From: Candidatus Pelagibacter sp.
Lineage (GTDB): Bacteria > Pseudomonadota > Alphaproteobacteria > Pelagibacterales > Pelagibacteraceae
Direction: 5' to 3'
Assembly (NCBI GenBank): GCA_028097645.1
Contig: JAOHEU010000004.1
Coordinates: 1-45,511 of the forward strand
DNA length: 45,511 nt
The notes beneath the pieces were generated by a model. The model made no database searches and was not told the origin of the DNA. It saw only the letters and a list, made by a program, of their open reading frames with translations. A program made the position numbers and the translations under genes. Below, piece after piece: positions 27,440 to 35,474 of the stretch; position 1 is the stretch's first letter, and every line of letters starts with the position of its first letter.

Positions 27440-27875
27440 TTAAGCCCCAAATATCATTAGTTTTAATCCATCCCTCATAATCTTCAGATTTAATTTTACA
27501 CCATTTCTCCTGACACTTATCGACAATTAATAGTCTTCCCTTTTCAATTTGGGCTATAGGTTTTGCAAATGAAGATGGTTTTTTAAACAAAACTTTATTT
27601 TGTAGTGCAATAACTGAATTATTTTTCTTTAATTGTGAAATATGTATCCAGCCACTATTGTTTTTTAAATCAATTATTCTTCTAAAATTTTCTTTTTTAT
27701 CAATTTGTTTTAACGGCAAGTTAATCTTTTTATAAACAAATTTAATATCTGACTGAAAACTTGGGCCATAACGAACATTTACTTTGTTTTTTTTTAAGGA
27801 AACAAAAGTTTCTTCAGCTATGGAAGAAGATATAAAAATTGTTAGGCAAATTAGTGTGTAAATAATTTTATACAT
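27432..27875 (-). CDS. Exported protein with two bacterial SH3 domains
   Basis: 147 residues with a cleavable signal peptide (IIYTLICLTIFISSSIAEE). Two SH3b-like repeats follow: one with VNVRYGPSFQSDIKFVYKK and SGWIHISQL, and a second with PIAQIEKGRLLIVDKCQEKWCKI and YEGWIKTNDIWG. Such proteins usually bind cell-wall peptides in the periplasm. It ends the ubiE-ubiB-coaBC-dut-E1 run, one base of overlap with the E1 gene, and overlaps the convergent DUF3501 gene by 8 bp. Confidence 0.82.
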   Translation of the reverse strand: MYKIIYTLICLTIFISSSIAEETFVSLKKNKVNVRYGPSFQSDIKFVYKKINLPLKQIDKKENFRRIIDLKNNSGWIHISQLKKNNSVIALQNKVLFKKPSSFAKPIAQIEKGRLLIVDKCQEKWCKIKSEDYEGWIKTNDIWGLIN

Positions 27876-28630
27876 TAATTACATATACATTTTTTTCTTT
27901 TATCAAATTTTACTTTTCTAAAATTTAAATTTAACAAATCAAGAACTAAAATATATCCATTTAAATTTTTTCCAATATTTAAAATTTTTTTTAAAATTTC
28001 ATTAGCCTGCATGGTGCCAATAATCCCAGCAATAGTGCCAAGTATTCCCTCATATTCACAGTTTAGAATGTCGTCAGAGATAGTTTCTTCTTGATAAAAA
28101 CATCTTAAACAAGGATCTTTTTTATTACTAAAATCAAAAGTAAATATATGGCCATCAAACTTGCTTATAGCACCTGTTACTAAAAATTTTTTATATTTTA
28201 AACTTATATCGTTAATTAAAAATTTTGTTTCAAAATTATCTGAACCATCAATAATATAATCGTATTTTTTGATAATCTTTATAAATTTTTTTTTATCTAA
28301 TCTGAAATTATGAATACTAATTTTAGTTTTAGAATTAATACTAACTAATTTTTTTTTGGCAGCTTTAACCTTTAATTTCCCTAAATCTTTCTCATCATAC
28401 AGAGTTTGTCGATGGATATTAGAAAGACCAACTATATCGTGATCTACAATTCCTAGAGATCCAACCCCTGATCTGGTTAAAAATTCTGCAACAGGGCAAC
28501 CTAATCCCCCCATACCAATTATTAGTACTCTTGAGTTTAAAATTTTTTTTTGACCTAAAATACCAATATCTTTTAAAATAATTTGTCTTGAAAACTTCTC
28601 GAGTTGATTTTTACTTAATTTTGAACTCAT
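27875..28630 (-). CDS. ThiF/MoeB-family E1-like adenylyltransferase
   Basis: Activates the C-terminal glycine of a ubiquitin-like sulfur carrier (MoaD or ThiS) with ATP. 251 residues: RQIILKDIGILGQKKI, nucleotide loop VLIIGMGGLGCPVAEFLTRSG, NIHRQTLY, and DGSDNFETKFLIND. The first zinc pair is CLRC; the second, at the extreme C-terminus, reads CIC rather than CxxC. There is no rhodanese domain. Whether it serves molybdopterin or thiamine synthesis cannot be decided here, as neither carrier is in the window. Confidence 0.88.
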   Translation of the reverse strand: MSSKLSKNQLEKFSRQIILKDIGILGQKKILNSRVLIIGMGGLGCPVAEFLTRSGVGSLGIVDHDIVGLSNIHRQTLYDEKDLGKLKVKAAKKKLVSINSKTKISIHNFRLDKKKFIKIIKKYDYIIDGSDNFETKFLINDISLKYKKFLVTGAISKFDGHIFTFDFSNKKDPCLRCFYQEETISDDILNCEYEGILGTIAGIIGTMQANEILKKILNIGKNLNGYILVLDLLNLNFRKVKFDKRKKCICN

Positions 28631-29064
28631 TTTCCAGTTGAGCCAAATCCACCTTCTCCTCTAACTGTTTCAGGTAAAGTATCTGTTTCTTCTAAATCCA
28701 TCTTAATAACAGGAGCTAAAATCATTTGAGCAATTCTATCTTTATTATTTATTAAAAAATCAGTATCACCATGATTGTAAAGAATAACTTTAATCTCACC
28801 TCTATAATCACTGTCTACTGTTCCTGGAGTGTTCAATACACTAATATTGTTTTTAGCAGCTAAGCCAGATCTTGGTCTGATTTGAATTTCAAATTCACTA
28901 GGAAATGCAACAGAAATACCTGTTGGGACTAAACAAGAATTTTTTGGTTTTAGTGTTATTGCTTCATTTAAAAAAGCCATTAAATCCATACCTGATGCTC
29001 CGCTAGTTTTATATGCAGGCAACTCAACAGATGAGTCTAATTTTTTTATAAGAACTTTTGTCAT
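28627..29064 (-). CDS. dut: dUTP diphosphatase
   Basis: Hydrolyses dUTP to dUMP, keeping uracil out of DNA and feeding dTMP synthesis. The 145-residue trimeric-type protein has all five motifs: SGASGMDLMA, PRSGLAAKN, GTVDSDYRGEI, RIAQMIL and RGEGGFGSTGK. It lies between coaBC and the E1 gene with 1- and 4-bp overlaps. The coaBC-dut pairing is widespread. Confidence 0.97.
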   Translation of the reverse strand: MTKVLIKKLDSSVELPAYKTSGASGMDLMAFLNEAITLKPKNSCLVPTGISVAFPSEFEIQIRPRSGLAAKNNISVLNTPGTVDSDYRGEIKVILYNHGDTDFLINNKDRIAQMILAPVIKMDLEETDTLPETVRGEGGFGSTGK

Positions 29065-30263
29065 TAATTTAATTGATTTATTATTCTATCAACTATTTCA
29101 TCAGATATTTCAGATTTTTTTTTATAAGAAAGCTTTTCTTTTTTTTTGTCGCTGTAGTAAACGGTCACTTCATTGAAATCAGAACTAAAACCAATTTTTT
29201 TATTGGATACATCATTTGCAATGATCCAATCACAATTTTTAGTACTTAATTTTTTTTCAGCATTATTTTCAACGTTATCTGTTTCTGCCGCAAACCCTAT
29301 AACAAGATCTGGTCTCATAGAATTATGGTTTGAAACATAACTCAATATATCTACATTTTTTTCTAAATTTAAATTAAGTGAATCTTGTTTTTTTATTTTA
29401 TATTCGTATTTTTTATTAATTTTAAAATCAGCTACAGCTGCAGAAAAAACTGCTACATTAGCCGGCAAGTTTTTTTGAGTTTCTAGCAACATTTCATCTG
29501 CTGTTTCAACTTCGATAAGTTTTATATCAGCATCCATTGTTAAATTAGTTGGACCAGAAATAAGGGTGGTATCAAAACCTTTTTTAGATAAAGATTTAGC
29601 AATTTCATACCCTTGTTTACCACTAGATTTATTTGTAATAAATCTTACAGGATCAATATATTCATTTGTTGGACCAGCTGTAACTAATGCTTTTAGTTTT
29701 TTACTGTTTTTAAGATTTAAGAAATAATTATTTATTTCATTAGAAATTTTATTAGGCTCCGACATTTTCCCTTCCCCATATTCGCCACAAGCCATTTCCC
29801 CAATTTCTGGGCCAATAAGTTTATAGCCATAACTTACTAGTTTTTTTAAATTTTGTTTTGTAGATTGGTGCTCCCACATTCTAACATTCATTGCAGGTGC
29901 TAAATAAATTTCTTTATTTGATGCCAGTACTACAGTTGAAGCCAAATCATCAGTAGTTCCTTGAGCTAATTTTGAAATAGTGTTTGCTGTAGCCGGAGCA
30001 ATTAAAATAATATCTGCCCATCTTGATAAAGCGATATGATCCATTTCTGTCTCGTTTTCAACACTAAATAGATCGCTGTAAACTTTGCCTTGTGAAAGAG
30101 ATGCAACTGAAAGAGGAGTTATAAATTCTTTAGCACTATTGGTTAAAATAGTTTTTATTTGTGCACCATTTTTTTTAAAAAGCCTAATTGTTTCAAGACT
30201 TTTATAAGCAGATATCCCACCACAAATTATATAAAGAATTTTTTTGTCTTTCAGATTTTTCAT
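29064..30263 (-). CDS. coaBC: Bifunctional phosphopantothenoylcysteine decarboxylase/phosphopantothenate-cysteine ligase
   Basis: Catalyses two consecutive steps of coenzyme A synthesis. The CoaC flavoprotein domain (residues 1 to about 185) has ILYIICGGISAYKSLE, the PAMNVRMW substrate clamp and the ACGEYGEGKM Cys motif. CoaB (about 190-399) has VTAGPTNEYIDPVRFITN and SSGKQGYEIA. At 399 residues it is full length. It lies 8 bp after ubiB on the minus strand. Confidence 0.96.
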   Translation of the reverse strand: MKNLKDKKILYIICGGISAYKSLETIRLFKKNGAQIKTILTNSAKEFITPLSVASLSQGKVYSDLFSVENETEMDHIALSRWADIILIAPATANTISKLAQGTTDDLASTVVLASNKEIYLAPAMNVRMWEHQSTKQNLKKLVSYGYKLIGPEIGEMACGEYGEGKMSEPNKISNEINNYFLNLKNSKKLKALVTAGPTNEYIDPVRFITNKSSGKQGYEIAKSLSKKGFDTTLISGPTNLTMDADIKLIEVETADEMLLETQKNLPANVAVFSAAVADFKINKKYEYKIKKQDSLNLNLEKNVDILSYVSNHNSMRPDLVIGFAAETDNVENNAEKKLSTKNCDWIIANDVSNKKIGFSSDFNEVTVYYSDKKKEKLSYKKKSEISDEIVDRIINQLN

Positions 30264-30271
30264 TTGCCGAA

Positions 30272-31840
30272 TTAAAATACCAATAACCCAATAATTACAA
30301 GAACTAATAAACCAATAATAGATTGGTTTCTAAAAGCTGTCATTTCAGATTTTTTATTATTTAAGGCTGTATAAGAATTTGAGTTTTGTGGAATTTGGCC
30401 ACTAGCTAAAAATGTTAATGCTTGATTAGCTTTATCCATAATCTCGGGTAATTCTGGTAATTTTTTTAAAACTTCTGATGTGTTGTTTAAAGTATCCGTT
30501 ATAGTATTTATTGGATCTTTTGTTTCTCTTAACCAATTCTCAAGCACAGGTTTAGATGTTGTCCATATATTTGTATTAGGATTTAATTTTCTTGCAACAC
30601 CTTCAACTACCACCATAGTTTTTTGCAACATTAATAATTGAGGCTGAGTTTGCATATTAAATTTTTCAGTTACATCAAACAATTGTTTTAGTAACTTACC
30701 ACCAGATATATCTTTGACTGCCTGTCCAAATATAGGCTCTCCTATTGATCTTAAAGCTTGAGCCAAATCATCAATTGGTACATTATTTGGAACCAATCCA
30801 GCTACCAAATGTACTTCTGCAACTTTTCTATAATCCCTCTGAATAAAACCATATAAAATTTCAGCTAAAAATCTCTTACTAACCTTATCTAATCTACCCA
30901 TTATACCAAAATCAATAGGAGCTATTTGACCACTATTATCAATAAAGATATTTCCTTGATGCATATCTGCATGAAAAAAACCATCTCTTACAGCATGTCT
31001 TAAAAAATGTTGAATAATGTCTTCAGCAATTTTATTTGTATCTAAATTTCTATTTTTTAATTCTTCTGTCTCTCTTATGGATACCCCATCAATCCAATCA
31101 AGGGTCATCACATTTTCACTGGTAAAATTCCAATAAATTTGGGGAACTTTAAAACCAGCATCATTTTTAGTATTTTCTGCATATTCATTAGCTGCTGCTG
31201 CTTCAAATCTTAAATCCATTTCAAGATTTGTTATTTCTTTTAATAAAAAGACAACTTCTACAAGTTTTAATCTTTTTGTTTTTTTTACAAATGACTCAAT
31301 AAAGAAAGCAAACAACATCATTGCATCAATTTCTTCATTAAATATTTTTTTGATATCTGGTCTTAGAATTTTAATTGCCACATCCTTAATAGTTCCATTA
31401 TCATTAATTTTAGCCTTATGAACTTGAGCTATGGAGGCCGCTGCAACAGGTTCACTTAAATCTATTATTGAATTATATGTTTCTTCACCAAGATCTTTTT
31501 TGATTATTTCTTGTGCTTGGTTAATAGAAAAGGGTGGAAGACGATCTTGTAAATTTTCGAGTTTAGCTGATAGTTCTTCTCCAATAATATCAGGTCTAGT
31601 TGCTAAAAATTGTCCAAGCTTTATAAATGTCGTACCCATAGACTCTAAAGAACTAGACAATCTTTCTCCTTCATTTGTATTTAGTTTTTGCAGATTTTTT
31701 TTAGAAAACGAAATTGAGAGTAATTGAAATAATATTGTTATTGCAATGGGTGGTTTTTTAAATTTTGAAGCAATACTTAAAATGTCTGACTTTGCAACTT
31801 TTCTCCCTAATTTAAATAAGGTTATAAGTTTTTTGATCAT
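30272..31840 (-). CDS. ubiB: Ubiquinone biosynthesis protein UbiB (ABC1/ADCK kinase-like)
   Basis: Atypical kinase/ATPase supporting ubiquinone assembly. The KxGQ-type motif is in STFIKLGQFLATRPDI-like context (TFIKLGQFLATRPDI), followed by AAASIAQVHKA, and the catalytic HADMHQGNIFID and PIDFGIMGR. A C-terminal hydrophobic helix (IIGLLVLVIIGLLVF) anchors it in the membrane. An upstream in-frame ATG at 31852 exists, but the ATG at 31840 shares a base with the ubiE stop (TAATG) and gives the usual MIKKLITLFKLGRK start; 522 residues. Confidence 0.95.
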   Translation of the reverse strand: MIKKLITLFKLGRKVAKSDILSIASKFKKPPIAITILFQLLSISFSKKNLQKLNTNEGERLSSSLESMGTTFIKLGQFLATRPDIIGEELSAKLENLQDRLPPFSINQAQEIIKKDLGEETYNSIIDLSEPVAAASIAQVHKAKINDNGTIKDVAIKILRPDIKKIFNEEIDAMMLFAFFIESFVKKTKRLKLVEVVFLLKEITNLEMDLRFEAAAANEYAENTKNDAGFKVPQIYWNFTSENVMTLDWIDGVSIRETEELKNRNLDTNKIAEDIIQHFLRHAVRDGFFHADMHQGNIFIDNSGQIAPIDFGIMGRLDKVSKRFLAEILYGFIQRDYRKVAEVHLVAGLVPNNVPIDDLAQALRSIGEPIFGQAVKDISGGKLLKQLFDVTEKFNMQTQPQLLMLQKTMVVVEGVARKLNPNTNIWTTSKPVLENWLRETKDPINTITDTLNNTSEVLKKLPELPEIMDKANQALTFLASGQIPQNSNSYTALNNKKSEMTAFRNQSIIGLLVLVIIGLLVF

Positions 31841-32544
31841 TAATATTTCCATCCACTATGAATTGAAACAATCCCTCCAGAAAAGTTTCTGTAAGAGCAA
31901 TTTTGAAATTTATTATCTTTCATCAATTGAATTAACTCTTCCTGGTTAATAAATTGCTCTATGCTTTTAATTAAATATTCATACGGTTCTTTTTCGCCAA
32001 CTACAAATTGACCAATAATTGGAATTAATTTTGAATAATTTTTATATATAAAATCAAGATTTGAGTTTTGTATTTTAGAAAATTCTAAGCATAAGTATCT
32101 TCCACCTGGCTTTAAAACTCTGTATGCTTCAGAAAGAGCATTATTCAAATTTTTTGTATTTCTTAGTCCAAAACTAATAGTATAAAAATCAAATTTGTTA
32201 TCTTCAAAAGGTAATTTTTCTGCAGGAGAAATAACCCAATTAATATTTTTGTAACTCGAGAGCTTTTGTTTGCCTTGGCTTATCATTCCCTTGTTGGGAT
32301 CCACGCATGTAATTTTGCTATTTTTATTAGTACTGTCTAAATACAGCTTGCCAATGTCACCTGTTCCACAAGCTACATCAATTAAGTCTTTATCCAAAGA
32401 TGGGTTCATCATATTTATAAGACTTTTTTTCCAAAATCTATGAACTCCGAGCGACATGAAATCATTCATCAGATCATATTTGCTGTAGACTTGATCAAAT
32501 ACACCTTCTACAAGGCCTTTTTTATTTTGAAGATATTGTTGCAT
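31840..32544 (-). CDS. ubiE: Ubiquinone biosynthesis C-methyltransferase
   Basis: SAM-dependent methylation of the benzoquinol ring. 234 residues: GVFDQVYSKYDLMNDFMSLG, SAM motif DVACGTGDIGK, and FGLRNTKNLNNALSEAYRVLKPGG are diagnostic. The frame stays open to 32622, but that extension overlaps mutM and is unlike UbiE; the ATG at 32544 (MQQYLQNKKG) is preferred. This leaves a 31-bp divergent spacer with mutM. Confidence 0.95.
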   Translation of the reverse strand: MQQYLQNKKGLVEGVFDQVYSKYDLMNDFMSLGVHRFWKKSLINMMNPSLDKDLIDVACGTGDIGKLYLDSTNKNSKITCVDPNKGMISQGKQKLSSYKNINWVISPAEKLPFEDNKFDFYTISFGLRNTKNLNNALSEAYRVLKPGGRYLCLEFSKIQNSNLDFIYKNYSKLIPIIGQFVVGEKEPYEYLIKSIEQFINQEELIQLMKDNKFQNCSYRNFSGGIVSIHSGWKY

Positions 32545-32575
32545 AAAAAAAAATATATATTCAATATAGTGTGAA

Positions 32576-33439
32576 ATGCCAGAATTACCAGAAGTAGAAA
32601 TTGTAAGACAATCTCTTAACAAAAAGATTCAAGAAAAAAAGGTTAAAAAAGTAATAATAAGAAATAAAAATTTAAGACTAAAAATTCCATCAAATTTTAA
32701 TACCTATTTTTTAAATAAAAAAATAATTAAAGTAGGTAGATTTTCAAAATATTTAATTATTTATTTACCAAAAGATAATTACTGTTTAATTCATCTTGGG
32801 ATGTCAGGCACAATTCATATAGTCAAAAATAAATCTGCTAATAAATTTACAAATACTAGTTTTTATAATTCTCCTTTTTTACCAAAAAAGCATAATCATG
32901 TAGAATTAATTTTTGAAAATTTTAAGATTATTTACAATGACCCAAGAAGATTTGGTTTTTTTCAACTTATAAAAAATAATACAGATCTAGTTAAAAGATT
33001 TAGCCACTTAGGACCTGAGCCTTTTGATAAGAATTTTAATTTAAACTATGTATTTGATTTTTTTAAAGATAAAAATAAGGATATAAAAAATTTTTTACTT
33101 GATCAAAAATTTGTTTCTGGAATTGGAAATATTTACGCTAGTGAAATTTTATTCTTGAGCAAAATTAATCCATTTAAAAAAGTAAAATTATTAAGTAAAA
33201 AAGAATGTCAAAAGATAATAACCAATAGTAGAAAAATTTTGTTAAAAGCGATCAGTAAGGGTGGGTCAAGTATTAGAGATTTTAAAGATACATCTGGATC
33301 TAAGGGTGGATTTCAGAATGAATTCAAAGTTTATCAGCAGGAAGGATTGCGATGTAAAAATAGAGGATGTTCTGATTTCATAAGAAAAAAAATAATCTCT
33401 AATAGATCAACTTTTTTTTGTGATTCCTGTCAAAAATAG
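32576..33439 (+). CDS. mutM: Formamidopyrimidine-DNA glycosylase
   Basis: Removes 8-oxoguanine and ring-opened purines from DNA. The catalytic N-terminus MPELPEVEIVRQ (Pro2, Glu3) fixes the start. KFVSGIGNIYASEILF (helix-two-turn-helix) and the zinc finger CKNRGC...CDSC at the end are intact. TATAGT at 32565-32570 is only 6 bp from the ATG, so the transcript may be leaderless. The mutM/ubiE divergent arrangement next to rpsT-dnaA is a common alphaproteobacterial one. Confidence 0.96.
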   Translation: MPELPEVEIVRQSLNKKIQEKKVKKVIIRNKNLRLKIPSNFNTYFLNKKIIKVGRFSKYLIIYLPKDNYCLIHLGMSGTIHIVKNKSANKFTNTSFYNSPFLPKKHNHVELIFENFKIIYNDPRRFGFFQLIKNNTDLVKRFSHLGPEPFDKNFNLNYVFDFFKDKNKDIKNFLLDQKFVSGIGNIYASEILFLSKINPFKKVKLLSKKECQKIITNSRKILLKAISKGGSSIRDFKDTSGSKGGFQNEFKVYQQEGLRCKNRGCSDFIRKKIISNRSTFFCDSCQK

Positions 33440-33451
33440 CCAATTATTTTA

Positions 33452-33480
33452 TTGACCACCATAAATTCTCAAGCTATACC
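33452..33480 (+). promoter_or_regulatory. Strong sigma70 promoter for rpsT
   Basis: TTGACC (33452-33457), exactly 17 bp, then TATACC (33475-33480). Transcription would start near 33487, about 3 nt before the rpsT ATG, so the mRNA would be effectively leaderless. No Shine-Dalgarno sequence is seen. Confidence 0.65.
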
Positions 33481-33489
33481 CCTGCGGAT

Positions 33490-33750
33490 ATGGCAAACAC
33501 AAAATCAGCAATTAAGAGAATTAGAAGAATTTCTAAACAAACTGCAGTTAATAAAGCAAGAAAAAGCAGATTTAGAAATGCTCTTAAAAAAATGAACCTT
33601 TTAATTGATGACAAGAAGAAAGATGAAGCTTTAAAATTCTTGCCAAAATTGAATTCAGAACTGATGAAGATTGCAAAAACTGGAATTATTAAGAAGCAAA
33701 ATGCCTCAAGAAATGTGTCTAGAATAACAAAAAAAATTTCTGCAATTTAA
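33490..33750 (+). CDS. rpsT: 30S ribosomal protein S20
   Basis: Small, very basic 16S-binding protein of 86 residues: ANTKSAIKRIRRISKQTAVNKARKSR at the start and a C-terminal helix with GIIKKQNASRNVSRITKKI are the S20 pattern. It precedes dnaA as in many alphaproteobacteria. It has its own good promoter immediately upstream. Confidence 0.96.
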   Translation: MANTKSAIKRIRRISKQTAVNKARKSRFRNALKKMNLLIDDKKKDEALKFLPKLNSELMKIAKTGIIKKQNASRNVSRITKKISAI

Positions 33751-33823
33751 ATTACAACGTCTTAAGCGATCATTAATAAACAACCTAGAGTATTCACATC
33801 ATATATTAAAATTTTATTTTTAT

Positions 33824-33847
33824 TTTACCATATCTAGATTTGGTAAA
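33824..33847. repeat. 24-bp near-perfect palindrome
   Basis: Outer arms TTTACCA (33824-33830) and TGGTAAA (33841-33847) enclose the perfect palindrome ATCTAGAT (33832-33839); 11 of 12 base pairs match, the only mismatch being T33831/T33840. It could be an operator or a stem ending the rpsT transcript. Confidence 0.8.
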
Positions 33848-33862
33848 TAAAAATTATTTTTT

Positions 33863-33910
33863 GATTCAATCTATAAACGATTCAATCTGTGTTTGATTCA
33901 AAATAAAATT
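33863..33910. repeat. Three 16-bp-spaced GATTCAA repeats with GANTC sites
   Basis: Repeat units begin at 33863, 33879 and 33895. The first two share GATTCAATCT, the third reads GATTCAAAAT. Each contains GATTC, a GANTC site of the kind methylated by CcrM in alphaproteobacteria. Confidence 0.85.
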
Positions 33911-33928
33911 TTTGTAAAAAAAATTAAA

Positions 33929-33943
33929 TTAAATTTATTTTAA
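33929..33943. promoter_or_regulatory. Possible CtrA-type site TTAA-N7-TTAA
   Basis: Exact TTAA-N7-TTAA spacing, matching the Caulobacter CtrA consensus. The DNA here is so AT-rich that chance occurrence is quite possible. Confidence 0.25.
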
Positions 33944-34049
33944 ATATAAAACTAAATCTACAATCATAGATTTTATTTTTTTTCGAAAAAAAATATTAAG
34001 TTGTTGCAAATTTTTTTAATTAGTTCTAACTGAGATTTCCCCAAACGTT

Positions 34050-35474
34050 ATGAATAAATCTACAAATATAAACAATTTAAATAGTTTTAAGTCTGAAAAC
34101 TTTGATTGGAAATTAGTTCAATCTGAAATGAAAAATAAGCTAGGACAGGATGTTTATGAAAGTTGGCTTAAAAAAATTACTTTTGTAGATGAGTTTAACA
34201 ACTATTTATTATTATCTGTTCCAACAAGATTTATTAGAGACTGGATTACTTCAAGATATTTAGATCAAATTTTACAAATTATACGTTTATATAAAAAAGA
34301 TATTATTAGAATTGAATTTAAAATCGATGACAAAAATATAAATCAAAATTTAGAAAATATGAATACTAGTGAAAAAATACCTGACATAAACGAAAATGTT
34401 TCGTTCATTAAAGACTCTTATCTTCAATATAATCGAATAGATCCAAATAAACGGTTTGATAATTTTATAACTGGAACCAGTAACAAGCTTGCTTATGAAG
34501 CGTCATTAAAAGTTTCTGAAAACATATCTCATTATAATCCGCTTTACATTTATGGCGGTGTTGGAATGGGTAAGACTCACCTTTTAAATTCAATTGGAAT
34601 TGAACTTAAAAAAAATAACAAGGTGATGTTTATATCAGCAGAGCGATTTATGTATCAATTTGTAAAATCGATTAAAGCTAATGATATGGTTAAGTTTAAA
34701 GAGTATTTTAGAAATACAGATATTTTACTAATCGACGACATTCAGTTTATAAGTGGTAAAGAAGCAATGCAGGAAGAATTTTTCCATACATTCAATGCAT
34801 TATTAGATAAAGGTTCTCAAATAATTGTATCAGCCGACAGAGCTCCGAATAAATTATCTAGAATTCAAGATAGAATTAAATCTAGATTTTCTGGTGGTTT
34901 AGTAGTCGATATTCAAAAACCAGATCTTGAGCTTAGAAAAAAAATTGTTGAAAAGAAAACTGAAGAGTTAAATAATCTGTATGCAGATCAATTGCATGTA
35001 TCAAAAGAGATACAAGATTTTATTAGTACAGAAATTACAGCAAGTATTAGAGAGTTAGTTGGGGCGATCAATAGAGTAGTTTCATTCTCTAGAATCTACA
35101 ACAAAGTTCCAAATTTGTCTGAAACAAAGGTTGTTTTAAAGGACTTATTAAATTTAGCTGAAAATAAAGTAACAATAGATTTGATTCAAACTACAGTTTG
35201 TAAATTTTTTAAGATCAGTAAAAATGAAATGTTATCTTCAAGAAGATCTAGATATTTAGTCAGACCTAGACAAACTGCTATATATTTAACTAAAATTTTA
35301 ACCTCTAAATCTTTACCTGAAATTGGAAGAGAGTTTTCAAATAGAGATCACACAACTATAATTCACTCAGTTAAGACTATTGAGAAAATTAAAGAAAAAG
35401 ACTCAGAAATGGTAGATAATATTAATAAACTTAAAAATCAGATATTATATAATAATAAAGATAATGAAATTTAA
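34050..35474 (+). CDS. dnaA: Chromosomal replication initiator protein DnaA
   Basis: Initiates replication by binding DnaA boxes and melting the origin. 474 residues: domain I (DWKLVQSEMKNKLGQDVYESWL), a short linker, AAA+ domain with Walker A GGVGMGKT at 169-176 and Walker B LLIDDIQFI, and domain IV with the DNA-binding signature GREFSNRDHTTIIHSVKTIE. It overlaps dnaN by 11 bp, so initiator and clamp are co-translated. The upstream region carries methylation-type repeats. Confidence 0.97.
   Translation: MNKSTNINNLNSFKSENFDWKLVQSEMKNKLGQDVYESWLKKITFVDEFNNYLLLSVPTRFIRDWITSRYLDQILQIIRLYKKDIIRIEFKIDDKNINQNLENMNTSEKIPDINENVSFIKDSYLQYNRIDPNKRFDNFITGTSNKLAYEASLKVSENISHYNPLYIYGGVGMGKTHLLNSIGIELKKNNKVMFISAERFMYQFVKSIKANDMVKFKEYFRNTDILLIDDIQFISGKEAMQEEFFHTFNALLDKGSQIIVSADRAPNKLSRIQDRIKSRFSGGLVVDIQKPDLELRKKIVEKKTEELNNLYADQLHVSKEIQDFISTEITASIRELVGAINRVVSFSRIYNKVPNLSETKVVLKDLLNLAENKVTIDLIQTTVCKFFKISKNEMLSSRRSRYLVRPRQTAIYLTKILTSKSLPEIGREFSNRDHTTIIHSVKTIEKIKEKDSEMVDNINKLKNQILYNNKDNEI

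Larger units (their letters stand above)
33751..34049. other. rpsT-dnaA non-coding region: dnaA control region, possible oriC
   Basis: The longest gene-free stretch in the window (299 bp). It holds a 24-bp near-palindrome (33824-33847), three phased GATTC-containing repeats (33863-33910), a TTAA-N7-TTAA site (33929-33943), a 7-bp inverted repeat AAATCTA/TAGATTT (33954-33973) and very AT-rich DNA (33911-34020). One imperfect DnaA-box-like TATTCACA occurs at 33791-33798, but no cluster of canonical boxes. Origin function is possible, not shown. Confidence 0.45.

Noticed and set aside
32545..32622. N-terminal extension of UbiE by 26 codons
   Set aside because: It would overlap mutM, is not UbiE-like, and the family start fits the ATG at 32544.
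34004..34032. dnaA promoter TTGCAA-N17-TAACTG
   Set aside because: The -10 box is poor and other AT-rich hexamers nearby are equally good; not strong enough to list.
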